A stretch of 43,245 nt of DNA from Lachnospiraceae bacterium (GTDB taxonomy: Bacteria; Bacillota; Clostridia; Lachnospirales; Lachnospiraceae): the NCBI GenBank assembly GCA_019424135.1, contig JAHYZZ010000001.1, positions 124,522-167,766 of the forward strand, given 5' to 3'. The position numbers and the translations under genes were made by a program. Of the stretch, positions 25,953 to 33,720 are shown one piece after another (within the stretch, counting starts at the first letter, position 1; the number at the start of each line of letters is the position of its first letter). The notes under the pieces were generated by a model. The model was not told the DNA's origin, made no database searches, and saw nothing but the letters and a program-made list of their open reading frames with translations.

Positions 25953-25980
25953 TTATTACATATGTAAGATTTAATGTCAA
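25953..25980 (-). promoter_or_regulatory. BlaI-type operator within the lipoprotein promoter
   Basis: On the minus strand: -35 TTGACA (25980-25975), a 16-bp spacer containing the palindrome TTACATATGTAA (25956-25967), and a -10 candidate TAATAA (25958-25953). The palindrome is identical to those at the blaI and PBP operon promoters, and the boxes have exactly the same offsets as at 42942-42969. Confidence 0.8.
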
Positions 25981-26021
25981 TCTTATTCACCTTTAGAATT
26001 CTTTTACCATTTCAGTCACAA

Positions 26022-26052
26022 AAAAAGTCTCCGGCTTAGCCAGAGACTTTTT
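26022..26052 (-). terminator. Terminator of the DUF368 gene
   Basis: AAAAAGTCTC pairs with GAGACTTTTT, with an inner GGC/GCC pair. T runs flank both sides, so it can work in both directions; it lies 10 bp past the DUF368 stop. Confidence 0.8.
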
Positions 26053-26062
26053 CATCACATTC

Positions 26063-26938
26063 TTATTTAGCTGTCCCTTTATCTTTGATCATCTGCATGC
26101 CTAATACAAGAGCTACACCTACCAACGCAGCAATGATACTGAATCGATCCAGACTAAGTGCAGCCTGCGGCTCTTCAAGCGTCGTAGGCCCCATTACTAT
26201 TGCATAAAAAGAGCCAATCATCATTCCCAGAATCATGTATACTGTCTGGGGTCTGAACCTTTCCAGACAAACCTTGATAATCTTTACCACCGTTACTGCA
26301 CCCACCAGCACACCACATCCAAAAAACATCAGGCACGGTACATAGGAAAACTTCAGGGATAGCACTCCCTTTACTGCTGTAATTACCGGAATATATGCTC
26401 CAAAAATCAACAATAATGTAGATCCGGAAATTCCGGGAAGAAACATGGCACAAATGGCAATCATCCCAATAAAAAACAACTGCACAGCCGTTCCAATAGA
26501 AAACTGACTAAGATCCATTGACCCTTCTGCGATTCTTCCATTTGCCCAGGTAATTCCTGCCACAAGCACAATTCCAATAAGGCAGAAGAAAAATCCCTTT
26601 GACACATTCATAAAACTGTCCTTTTCTTCCTTGACAATCAAAGGAATCGCCCCTGCGATAAATCCTATAAACAAAGAACTTACTATGTAAATGTGACTTT
26701 CAAACAATGCTGAAAGAATCAGAACTGCCAAAATCATGCCCACAGCCCATCCAATACCAAGCTTGATCAGATATTTCAGCGCCGCTCTCTTTTCGCTCAT
26801 CTTTCCAAACGCCAGATTATGTATGGAACCAATAAAACGGTCATAAAAGCCCATGATAAAAGCGACCGTTCCGCCGGATACTCCGGGAACACTGTCAGCC
26901 AGTGCCATACAAAAACCGTTTATTCCTTCTCTTAACAT
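26063..26938 (-). CDS. DUF368 (PopT-like) undecaprenyl-phosphate transporter candidate
   Basis: A 291-aa membrane protein with about eight to nine TM helices and the DUF368 start GINGFCMALADSVPGVSGGTVAFIMGFYDRFI. A repeated half has MFLPGISGSTLLLIFGAY, so the P-G-x-S-G-x-T element occurs twice, consistent with an inverted-repeat fold. DUF368 proteins (PopT) have been shown in other Firmicutes to return undecaprenyl phosphate to the inner leaflet. That role here is by family. It is a single-gene unit with GGAGG before the ATG and its own terminator. The adjoining lipoprotein promoter is oriented away from it on the same strand. Confidence 0.85.
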   Translation of the reverse strand: MLREGINGFCMALADSVPGVSGGTVAFIMGFYDRFIGSIHNLAFGKMSEKRAALKYLIKLGIGWAVGMILAVLILSALFESHIYIVSSLFIGFIAGAIPLIVKEEKDSFMNVSKGFFFCLIGIVLVAGITWANGRIAEGSMDLSQFSIGTAVQLFFIGMIAICAMFLPGISGSTLLLIFGAYIPVITAVKGVLSLKFSYVPCLMFFGCGVLVGAVTVVKIIKVCLERFRPQTVYMILGMMIGSFYAIVMGPTTLEEPQAALSLDRFSIIAALVGVALVLGMQMIKDKGTAK

Positions 26939-27137
26939 AAAAACCTCCTGCTTTTTACGGCTATTACGTAAAATTTATCAGATATATCCTATTGTTTTAC
27001 TCCAACGTTTATTTATTCTATATTATTATAACTGAAAAGTAAAGCTAAAATACTGCTAATTTATATGTGCTGATGCGTTTGTAAAACAGTTGCCCACGCC
27101 TGTAAAAAAGGAGCATTTGTCTTGCCCTTTTACCTTG

Positions 27138-27275
27138 TTATAAACTGGTCAACACTGGGTTTCTGAGATAATCATATACTCTCCTTACTTCACTGAACTT
27201 TCCCTCCCGTTCCACACCGCAGCTGTCAATGGCTCGGCCAACAGCCTTCTCATTTTGATAGTTTCCATGATAGAA
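27138..27275 (-). pseudogene. Aldo/keto reductase fragment
   Basis: In the gap 26939-27433, about 45 minus-strand codons resemble pieces of an aldo/keto reductase: YQNEKAVGRAIDSCGVERE matches the common Y-x-NE-x-AVG-x-AI segment, then NPVLTSL before a TAA stop. No complete gene is possible. It lies downstream of the intact aldo/keto reductase at 27434 and may be the scar of a deleted neighbour. The rest of the gap shows a hairpin at 27319-27343 and otherwise nothing I can identify. Confidence 0.45.
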
Positions 27276-27318
27276 TATCCTCCTTTATTCTCAAATTTAT
27301 TCTAATTAATAGAAAATA

Positions 27319-27343
27319 GGTGAAACATCGAATCTGTTCCACC
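27319..27343 (-). terminator. Terminator-like hairpin after the aldo/keto reductase
   Basis: On the minus strand GGTGGAACA pairs with TGTTTCACC (one mismatch pair), followed by TATTTTC. It lies about 90 bp past the aldo/keto reductase stop. Confidence 0.45.
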
Positions 27344-27433
27344 CAAATTTTATTTATTTGTCGCTGAGCAGTCTTCTGCTACCGGCTACGTTATCCTGAG
27401 AACTTTCCTCCATCAAAATCAATCCTTATTTCT

Positions 27434-28471
27434 TTACAGTTTTTGATTTCCCGTAGACCAGACATGTTTTTCTTTTGCCTGATCCGCTGTATTCTGCGCC
27501 ATAACGCCTACCAGCGCATGAGGCGCATACGGTTCTTCCAGATAGTTGATCTCTTCCTTTGTCAGGGAGAGATCAACTGCCTTTGTCATTCCCTCCACAT
27601 GGGACAGCTTAGTAGCGCCGACAATGGGGGCAGTCACTTTTGTGAAGAGCCATGCAAGAGAAATCTCCGTCATCGATACGCCGCGCTTTTCTGCCAGTTC
27701 CGCCACCCGGGCTATGATCACACCGTCCTCATCAGCCGTACCGTTGTATTTCAGCTTTGCATACGCATCCTCCCGGAGTCTTTTTGATGTCTCTCCCGGC
27801 TTTTTGGACAGTCTGCCGCCGGCCAGCGCGCTGTACGGCGTCATGGCAATATTGTCTTCCCTGCAGAGCTTTGCCATTTCCCGTTCTTCCTCTCGGAAGA
27901 TCAGATTGTAATGCCCCTGTATGGACACAAATTTTGCGAAGCCTTCTTTCTCCGCCAGCGCATTGGCTTTTGCCAGCTGATAGGCAAAGCAGTTGGAAAT
28001 GCCGATATATCTTGCCTTTCCGGCTTTTACCACGTTGTTCAGTCCCTCCATAATGTCGTACAGCGGCGTCGCGTAATCCCACATGTGGTAAATATAGAGA
28101 TCCACATAATCCATCCCCAGATTTTCCAGACTCTTGTTGATCATCCGTTCAATATGTTCCTGCGCCGGAACGCCTTTTTCGATCTCTTCCGGTGTGCGGG
28201 GAAGGAATTTGGTAGCAACTACGACTTCCTCCCGTTTGGCGTACTCTCTCAGTGCTCTTCCCAGATACTGCTCGCTTGTGCCGCTCTGATATCCGATGGC
28301 TGTATCATAAAAATTGATCCCGGATTCCAGACCCTTCCGGACAATTTCACGGGTATGCTTTTCATCAACCGTCCACGTATGCTGACCGTTCTTTGCGTCT
28401 CCAAACCCCATGCATCCCATGCAGACACGCGATATATTTAATTCTGAATTTCCTAATCTTGTATATCTCAT
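27434..28471 (-). CDS. Aldo/keto reductase
   Basis: NAD(P)H-dependent carbonyl reductase, 345 aa, TIM-barrel. It opens YTRLGNSELNISRVCMGCMGFG, with the catalytic Asp and Tyr in FYDTAIGYQSGTSEQYLGRAL, Lys in VVVATKF and His in YIYHMWD. The cofactor-binding part near the C-terminus has APIVGATKLSHVEGM. All four catalytic residues are visible. The start at 28471 is best placed after GGAGG; the codon before it is also ATG. It overlaps the end of the flavodoxin-lipoprotein gene, so it is the last gene of a four-gene operon with flavin enzymes. Substrate unknown. GC is higher than in neighbouring regions. Confidence 0.92.
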   Translation of the reverse strand: MRYTRLGNSELNISRVCMGCMGFGDAKNGQHTWTVDEKHTREIVRKGLESGINFYDTAIGYQSGTSEQYLGRALREYAKREEVVVATKFLPRTPEEIEKGVPAQEHIERMINKSLENLGMDYVDLYIYHMWDYATPLYDIMEGLNNVVKAGKARYIGISNCFAYQLAKANALAEKEGFAKFVSIQGHYNLIFREEEREMAKLCREDNIAMTPYSALAGGRLSKKPGETSKRLREDAYAKLKYNGTADEDGVIIARVAELAEKRGVSMTEISLAWLFTKVTAPIVGATKLSHVEGMTKAVDLSLTKEEINYLEEPYAPHALVGVMAQNTADQAKEKHVWSTGNQKL

Positions 28472-29127
28472 CATTCATCCTCCTCTGTCATCCCGATATC
28501 GGCAAGCCACTTCGTGACATCACCCGCACAGCCCTCTGTCTCCCCGCTTCCAAGGGAAAGTCCTTCTTTGATCTCCGCGTCCGGTTCCATCTGTGCGATG
28601 GTATCCAGGGAATCGGAGAATCCGCTGCCGCCGCTTGTATTAAAGGGCGCGATTATCTTTCCTGAAAGATCATACTCGTCCAGAAATGTATACAGGATCA
28701 TCGGCATATCTCCCCACCAGTTTGGGAAACCAAGATAAACCGTGTCATACCCGGACAGATCCACAGTCTCCGCAATCTCCGGGCGGGCGTCGACGCTCTG
28801 TTCCTCCCTCGCAATATCAAGAAGCTCGTCATAATCGTCCGTATAAGGCTCAGCCGGAACGATCTCAAACATTTCCGCCCCAGTCTGATCCTGAATTTCC
28901 CTCGCTACAGCCTCCGTGTTGCCCGACCAGGAAAAATAAGCGATCAGCGCTCTGCCCTCCCCCGGGGCCGAGTCAGTCGCCTGTACGGCCTTCTGATTTT
29001 CGGCGCTTTCTACTTCCTGCGTTTCCGGCCGCTCTTCCTCACCGGTTCCGCCGCACGCCGCAAGACCGAATACTGATGTTCCGACAAGGATAACCGAAAG
29101 TATGTTTTTCAGATATTTTAATTTCAT
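28471..29127 (-). CDS. Flavodoxin-like lipoprotein
   Basis: A 218-aa protein. The N-terminus is a lipoprotein signal ending LAACGG (Cys near residue 25), followed by a low-complexity Glu-rich linker and a flavodoxin domain from about residue 62. The FMN phosphate loop is AYFSWSGNTEAVA. The flavin loops are LGFPNWWGDMPMIL and FNTSGGSGFSDS. It is thus anchored outside the membrane, where it could accept electrons from a membrane component. It follows the flavin reductase gene by 32 bp and overlaps the aldo/keto reductase start. The ATG at 29127 has AGGAGG; the longer frame to 29181 is rejected. Confidence 0.88.
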   Translation of the reverse strand: MKLKYLKNILSVILVGTSVFGLAACGGTGEEERPETQEVESAENQKAVQATDSAPGEGRALIAYFSWSGNTEAVAREIQDQTGAEMFEIVPAEPYTDDYDELLDIAREEQSVDARPEIAETVDLSGYDTVYLGFPNWWGDMPMILYTFLDEYDLSGKIIAPFNTSGGSGFSDSLDTIAQMEPDAEIKEGLSLGSGETEGCAGDVTKWLADIGMTEEDE

Positions 29128-29159
29128 AAACGTCCTCCTGACTTTTTTCTGACTATCCG

Positions 29160-29702
29160 TTATTGATTCAGGTTCATACATTTCCCGATCACATCTCCTG
29201 TACGGATGTATTCGTATGTGGGCATCTCAAAAAGAACCGGCTTCAATATATGATAGTCAATTTTTCCCGCATCATTTAACACGCTCTCTTCCGCGTAAAC
29301 GCCGTCAATCCTGCAGATAAAGCTCTCAAATCCTTCTGTCTCATAGATGTCATCTACCATACAGTCCATCACAACCGGCGCCTCGTCGATGACCGGCGCC
29401 CCGGTTCCTTCAGTGTGGAACCGGAACATTTCTGATTTGTCCACTTTATTTCCGCTGACGCAGCCGGTCCGGTCTGCTTTTGTCAGCATGGCCTCGTCTA
29501 CAATGTTCACAGTCAGCGCCTTTGTTTCTTTGATTCCCTGATTGGTATAATGGGGTTTCGCAAGGCTGACCATGATCCGGTCATGTCCGATGATCCCCAC
29601 ATGTCCCACCAGGACGTAATTCGGTTTCCCCTGTACCATGGTTCCCACTACGACCAGCGGGGTAGGATAAAGCGCCAGACTGTTTCCAATATGTTTCTTC
29701 AT
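29160..29702 (-). CDS. Flavin reductase family protein
   Basis: A 180-aa FMN-binding split-barrel protein. The N-terminus LYPTPLVVVGTMVQGKPNYV and IMVSLAKPHYTNQGIKETKALTVNIV fit the flavin-reductase-like domain (flavoredoxin type). These proteins bind FMN and transfer electrons from NAD(P)H or ferredoxin-type donors. It is second in the operon, 25 bp after the NAD(P)H FMN reductase and 32 bp before the flavodoxin lipoprotein. With its neighbours it makes a chain of flavin carriers; the direction of electron flow is not known. Confidence 0.88.
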   Translation of the reverse strand: MKKHIGNSLALYPTPLVVVGTMVQGKPNYVLVGHVGIIGHDRIMVSLAKPHYTNQGIKETKALTVNIVDEAMLTKADRTGCVSGNKVDKSEMFRFHTEGTGAPVIDEAPVVMDCMVDDIYETEGFESFICRIDGVYAEESVLNDAGKIDYHILKPVLFEMPTYEYIRTGDVIGKCMNLNQ

Positions 29703-29727
29703 GTTTATTACTTCCTTTCGTTTTTGT

Positions 29728-30264
29728 TTATTTCAGCTTTTTCCCAAGTTCATATGCCTGGTCCGGATACTTTGAATGCTGTGTCATAGACGGCGTGCCG
29801 CAGCCCTTGCCCAGCACCATTCCCATATCCTTCAGGTTCAGATACCGTACCAGCGTCTTATAATGCGCTTCCAGCGCGTCAAAAGTCCAGCCGTCGCTGT
29901 TCCATGCCGCCGCCAGAAGAGCGGATCTCATATGCCCCCGCTGAATACTGCTGTTAAAAGCACAGAACCGGTCGACGAGTATCTTCAGCTGCGCTGACAT
30001 TCCATAATAATACAGGGGTGTGACAAATACCAGCATATCCGCCTCTAAAATATCCCGGCGAAATTTCTCTACGTCATCTTTCTGCACGCAGGGCCCTTCA
30101 TAGCCGCAATGGATACATCCGGTACAGGGATGGATATCCGCGTGGGCCGCATCAATGATCCTGACCGTATGCCCGGCTTCTTTGGCTCCCCTAATAAAAT
30201 GATCCGCCAGCATATTGGAAGATCCATGCTGGTTCGGACTTCCTTCCAGAACGACAATCTTCAT
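29728..30264 (-). CDS. NADPH-dependent FMN reductase family protein (iron-sulfur flavoprotein-like)
   Basis: A 178-aa flavodoxin-fold oxidoreductase. The FMN site starts LEGSPNQHGSSNMLADHF. The motif HPCTGCIHCGYEGPC carries four cysteines, a spacing like the compact cluster of iron-sulfur flavoproteins. Then VFVTPLYYYGMSAQLKILVDRF marks the family. It heads the operon that continues with the flavin reductase, flavodoxin lipoprotein and aldo/keto reductase. The ATG at 30264 follows GGAGG with 7 nt spacing. A LysR-type box lies at 30333-30365 with a promoter just below it. Confidence 0.88.
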   Translation of the reverse strand: MKIVVLEGSPNQHGSSNMLADHFIRGAKEAGHTVRIIDAAHADIHPCTGCIHCGYEGPCVQKDDVEKFRRDILEADMLVFVTPLYYYGMSAQLKILVDRFCAFNSSIQRGHMRSALLAAAWNSDGWTFDALEAHYKTLVRYLNLKDMGMVLGKGCGTPSMTQHSKYPDQAYELGKKLK

Positions 30265-30300
30265 GTTCATGCCTCCAATCCGACAGGTCTTTTCCTGCCT

Positions 30301-30365
30301 TCCTATACATTGTAAGAAGAATCTTCTCCCAAGTCTAATACCTGTCTTTTATCGTTTTTCATACG
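30301..30365 (-). promoter_or_regulatory. LysR-type box with promoter ahead of the FMN-reductase operon
   Basis: On the minus strand the element CGTAT-N8-ATAAAAGACAGGTATTAGAC occupies 30365-30333. Its last six bases TTAGAC serve as a -35, followed by an 18-bp spacer and -10 TACAAT. The first part overlaps the end of the DUF4405 gene. A near-identical element lies at 31651-31683. Confidence 0.6.
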
Positions 30366-31065
30366 TTTCAGGAATGATAGTCCGCTTTTTAAATTCAGAC
30401 AGATAATGTGCGATCCAGATAAACAGTCCCATCATGGCAAGATAATCTATATAAAAAGATAGCGGGGACTCACTGTAATCCAGGAACACGAACTGCGTTC
30501 TCAGGAACATATAAGTCACCAGATCTCTTGTCACAAATACATACAGACCGTATCCTGCCGTTAAAAAGCCGGCAGTCCGAAGCACTATGCAGCTGATCCC
30601 GGATGACTTTCCCGCCCCGAACATCTGCCGGAACCGTGCCAGCATCATGCCCCAGTGCAGTCCCAGATGAAACGCCATCAGCACGAACCCCCAGTAACAG
30701 GCAGCCATGTGGATCAGTCTTGCCGTTCCCATTCCGCCACTGATGGGAAGAAAGGAAAAGACATGGCGCGACATGGCAATACCGCTTGCCATCAGGCAGA
30801 CCATCACCGCCAGAAGCGCCAGATCCACCGCACTTGTCAAAATACGCGCCCCGGTGTATTTCCCCCGGAACAGATTCCTGTACCAGGCAGCATTCAGCAC
30901 ATGATGGACGACAAAAAGCACAAGCATGAATGCGCCAGCCCATTCATGAGCGGATTCTCCCCAAATCTGATACCCCATTAAAAACAATAGCGACAGCGTC
31001 ATCAGGACATCCACCGCAAGTTTTAATTTTGATATCTTCTTCATTTTTTTCTTCCCATTATCCAT
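30349..31065 (-). CDS. DUF4405 membrane protein (cytochrome b-like)
   Basis: A 238-aa membrane protein with about six TM helices (near 17-35, 43-60, 75-98, 115-137, 162-180 and 205-225). Membrane histidines, including VVHHVLN and HMAACYW with AFHLGLHWG, suit haem ligands, as in the DUF4405/cytochrome b561-like group. I infer a role in electron transfer across the membrane. It begins one base after the preceding flavodoxin, so the two are coupled and form the first operon of the LysR-linked cluster. Its last codons overlap the LysR-type box of the next operon. Confidence 0.75.
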   Translation of the reverse strand: MDNGKKKMKKISKLKLAVDVLMTLSLLFLMGYQIWGESAHEWAGAFMLVLFVVHHVLNAAWYRNLFRGKYTGARILTSAVDLALLAVMVCLMASGIAMSRHVFSFLPISGGMGTARLIHMAACYWGFVLMAFHLGLHWGMMLARFRQMFGAGKSSGISCIVLRTAGFLTAGYGLYVFVTRDLVTYMFLRTQFVFLDYSESPLSFYIDYLAMMGLFIWIAHYLSEFKKRTIIPETYEKR

Positions 31066-31565
31066 TACTTAACTTCCCTCCTTTCTGACGGAAAATTTTG
31101 TTTCAGCCACTCCTGCACCATATGTGACAAGTTCTTACTGCTGTTTTCCAATACATACAGGCTGTTCTTCGTGTCTGTCTCCGGACATCTGTTTCTGACG
31201 GCCTGTTCCATCCCCTTATCTTCTCCTCCGCAATGGCTGAAAAAAGGAAGAATTATCTTACCCGTCATATCATTTTTTCCAAGCCAGGCAGCCAGGGGAG
31301 GCGCAATCGTTCCGCACCAGTTAGGCGAACCGGCAAAAACAATATTATACCTGGCGGCGCTTTCTGTTATTGGAAGCAGAGCAGGCAGCTTTCCAGATCT
31401 GTTTTCCTCTCTCACCTGCTTCAAAAGACATTCAAAATCTGCCGGATAAGGCTGCCTTGGATAGATCCGACTGATTCTGCCGCCTGTCTGTTTCTGGATT
31501 TCTTCCGCAATCCTGCGGGTTTTTCCGGAATAAGAATAGTACACGATCAAAATATGTTCTTTCAT
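31065..31565 (-). CDS. Flavodoxin
   Basis: A 166-aa cytoplasmic flavodoxin. It starts EHILIVYYSYSGKTRRIAEEI with the FMN phosphate loop, followed by VFAGSPNWCGTIAPPLAAWL and PFFSHCGGEDKG around the flavin. It resembles the domain in the lipoprotein at 28471 but has no export signal. The start is uncertain: ATG at 31565 with AAAGG a little upstream, or ATG at 31577. It lies first in the operon with the DUF4405 gene, one base apart. A LysR-type box and promoter at 31651-31683 lie upstream. Confidence 0.85.
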   Translation of the reverse strand: MKEHILIVYYSYSGKTRRIAEEIQKQTGGRISRIYPRQPYPADFECLLKQVREENRSGKLPALLPITESAARYNIVFAGSPNWCGTIAPPLAAWLGKNDMTGKIILPFFSHCGGEDKGMEQAVRNRCPETDTKNSLYVLENSSKNLSHMVQEWLKQNFPSERREVK

Positions 31566-31632
31566 ATATGTATTCATCCTTTGCCTCTTTTTTCAGTGTC
31601 TGCTTAACAAAACTGCCTTCTTATCCATTATC

Positions 31633-31683
31633 CACTGATATCCGTATTCTGTCTAATACCTGTCTGTTATGGAAAACGATACG
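31633..31683 (-). promoter_or_regulatory. LysR-type box with promoter ahead of the flavodoxin-DUF4405 operon
   Basis: On the minus strand CGTAT-N8-ATAACAGACAGGTATTAGAC (31683-31651). Its end TTAGAC is a -35, followed by an 18-bp spacer and -10 GATAAT. The 20-base right part differs from the copy at 30333-30352 at one position, and the promoter spacing is the same. Confidence 0.6.
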
Positions 31684-31696
31684 TTCTGCGTATATG

Positions 31697-31744
31697 AAAA
31701 GTGGCTATGGCATCAGCGTTGTACCTGATGTCATAGCCATTTTT
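31697..31744 (-). terminator. Intrinsic terminator of the LysR gene at 31.7 kb
   Basis: On the minus strand AAAATGGCTATG-ACATCAG pairs with CTGATGC-CATAGCCACTTTT around an 8-nt loop. The stem overlaps the lysR stop codon. Confidence 0.75.
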
Positions 31745-32615
31745 AATATCCTTGTATTGTCTGCACAAAAAGTGATGCTGCCTGAGAAAACAGATGATTC
31801 TTCTTCCACAGGATTACACTCCTTGTTGTATGCTCCGGCAGGATCGGGCGAAAACAGAGATTGGGATCCGCATGTATGGACAATGCACCATCCAGACAGA
31901 CCGCACAGCCCATTCCGGCTTCTACCAGCAATGCGGCATTGGAAAGAATATTGTAATATGCAGGAATAATCAAATGCCTTTCTTCACACTGCATCCAATG
32001 AAGAAGCTGATTCTTTGCGTTTTCTCTTCCCGGCATAACCAGAGGATATTGCTTTATATCTTCCAATGTTATGGTCTCTTTTTCTGCGAGTTCATGATCT
32101 TTTCTCAAAAGGATGCCCCAGGTTTCTTTCTGGGAAAGCCTCACATATTCAAATTTTGCAGTATCAATAGGCTCCATCACAAGTCCCAGATCAAGCAGAC
32201 CATGTTCAATCATCTCTTTAATGTTGTCCGCCATTCCATTATAAAGATCGAACTGCACATCCGGATATTTCTCACGGAATGCTTTCATGTAAGCGGCCAG
32301 CGTCCGCCCTCCTAACGCTTCTGTAGCGCCAATTTTAATTGTTCCACAGATAACATCCTTCTGATCTTTAAATGTATGTTCCAGCTTGTCGGAGAGCTCT
32401 ACAATCATTTCTGCCTGCTGTTTAAATAAAAACCCTTCATCTGTTAAGGTTACGGATCGTTTTCCCCGGATCAACAGCGCCGTTCCCATATCGTCTTCCA
32501 GTTCCATAAGCTGGCGGCTGAGAGTCGGCTGGGTAACATGAAGAATATCTGCAGCTCTTGTAATATTCCCTTCATCCGCTACTGTCAAAAAGTATTTCAG
32601 CACACGCAATTCCAA
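31743..32615 (-). CDS. LysR-family transcriptional regulator
   Basis: A 290-aa LTTR. The HTH is YFLTVADEGNITRAADILHVTQPTLSRQLMELEDDMGTALLIRGKRSVTLTDEG, with the co-inducer domain from about residue 92 (GTIKIGATEALGG). I choose a TTG start at 32615, since GGAGG lies 8 nt upstream and no ATG suits. It lies upstream of two operons, each headed by a 33-base element with TTAGAC as the -35, typical of LTTR activation sites. I infer it controls both. The upstream region holds ATTACAGT-N7-ACAGTAAT at 32663-32685, an imperfect inverted repeat that may be its own site. Confidence 0.88.
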   Translation of the reverse strand: MELRVLKYFLTVADEGNITRAADILHVTQPTLSRQLMELEDDMGTALLIRGKRSVTLTDEGFLFKQQAEMIVELSDKLEHTFKDQKDVICGTIKIGATEALGGRTLAAYMKAFREKYPDVQFDLYNGMADNIKEMIEHGLLDLGLVMEPIDTAKFEYVRLSQKETWGILLRKDHELAEKETITLEDIKQYPLVMPGRENAKNQLLHWMQCEERHLIIPAYYNILSNAALLVEAGMGCAVCLDGALSIHADPNLCFRPILPEHTTRSVILWKKNHLFSQAASLFVQTIQGY

Positions 32616-32687
32616 ATCAATCGCCTCCAGTCATATCTTCGTAATCTTCCTTTTTTCTTAATATTACTGTCTTTATAACTGTAATCT

Positions 32688-33608
32688 TTACTTTTTTATT
32701 TTATTCCGTTTTCCCGTATTCTCTGTTCCCCGGACTTCTTCATGATAAAAATAATCTACGATGACCGGATGTCCCTGCGGCACTCTGACATAGGGCATTT
32801 CATTATCAACAAAGGGGCAGCCATATTTCTTTGCCATTTCTTCGGCTTTTTGTTCCAGAACCTTGAAATAGCCGCGGTCGTGCTGATTGTAGATTGCATG
32901 ATACAAAGACAAAAGATGCGGATACTTTTCTGCTATATAATCCAGGATCGTCTTTTTAAAACCGCCGCGCAGGTTCAGATTCTCTAACCAAAACAGGTCG
33001 CACTGATCTTTCACCCGTTCAAAGATTGCTTCAAAATCCGTAATACCTGGAAAAACCGGCGAAACAAAGCAGACGGTGCGGATACCTGCATCGTAAACTT
33101 GTTTCATAGCCTCAATCCGCCGCTTGATGCTTACAGCACGGTCCATATCATTCTTGAAATCTTCATCGAGCGTATTAATTGACCACGACACGGTGACCTG
33201 TCCCAACGCCTTCAAAAGATCGATATCACGCAACACCAGGTCGGATTTGGTGCAAATCAAAATGTCCGCACCGCTGCCTCTAAGCTGCTCCAGCAGTTTT
33301 CTGGTATTGCCAAACTGCTCCTCCTGCGGATTATAGCCGTCTGTCACGGAACCGATCACGACGCGTTGCCCAGCATATTTCTTTGGATTTTTGATTTCCT
33401 TCCATCGTTTCACGTCAAGGAACATGCCCCATTCCTCCTTGTGCCCGGTAAATCGCTTCATAAAGGACGCGTAGCAATATTTGCAGGCATGGGTACAGCC
33501 CACATAAGGATTGACTGAATAACCGCCTACCGGCAGGCTGGATTTAGTCATGATATTCTTTGTCTCAACTTCTCTAATAAGAATACCGTTCCTCTCTACT
33601 TGTACCAT
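32688..33608 (-). CDS. Radical SAM protein (mobile pair B-like)
   Basis: A 306-aa radical SAM protein. The cluster motif CTHACKYC (Cys38, Cys42, Cys45) is of the Cx3Cx2C type, and the protein is related to the SPL/Rv2578c-like group. Segments such as VIGSVTDGYNPQEEQFGNTRKLLEQL, LICTKSDLVLRD and SWSINTLDEDFKNDMDRAVS are intact. I recall close relatives called radical SAM mobile pair protein B, which travel with a partner A and a MarR regulator; this is from memory. Here the regulator is present but only a short remnant of a partner lies between. The ATG at 33608 follows GGAGG with 8 nt; the frame open to 33659 is rejected. The reaction is unknown. Confidence 0.8.
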   Translation of the reverse strand: MVQVERNGILIREVETKNIMTKSSLPVGGYSVNPYVGCTHACKYCYASFMKRFTGHKEEWGMFLDVKRWKEIKNPKKYAGQRVVIGSVTDGYNPQEEQFGNTRKLLEQLRGSGADILICTKSDLVLRDIDLLKALGQVTVSWSINTLDEDFKNDMDRAVSIKRRIEAMKQVYDAGIRTVCFVSPVFPGITDFEAIFERVKDQCDLFWLENLNLRGGFKKTILDYIAEKYPHLLSLYHAIYNQHDRGYFKVLEQKAEEMAKKYGCPFVDNEMPYVRVPQGHPVIVDYFYHEEVRGTENTGKRNKIKK

Positions 33609-33720
33609 TTTTTGTACCTCCAATACTTTGTTGAACTCCTCTGGAAATTCCTGTACCATTTTTGCTTTGCACTCCGGTCATCGTCCCGACCACGATCCAG
33701 TCCTTAATGCAAATACTCAT
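33574..33720 (-). pseudogene. Small ORF, possible remnant of the pair-A partner
   Basis: A 48-codon frame starts with ATG at 33720, overlapping the MarR stop codon (ATGA). The protein begins MSICIKDWIVVGTMTGVQSK and then becomes low in recognisable content and Gly/Ser/Thr-rich. It overlaps the start of the radical SAM gene by 35 bp in a different frame. Coupling to the MarR gene and its position between MarR and the radical SAM gene suggest the start of a deleted partner gene. Two short sequences with AAATGGTACA occur at both ends of the segment, which could mark a deletion between repeats. A functional leader or small peptide is also possible. Confidence 0.4.

Noticed and set aside
27370..27426. 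Small open frame of 19 codons after the aldo/keto reductase (MEESSQDN...)
   Set aside because: No ribosome binding site and no known small protein; too short to support.
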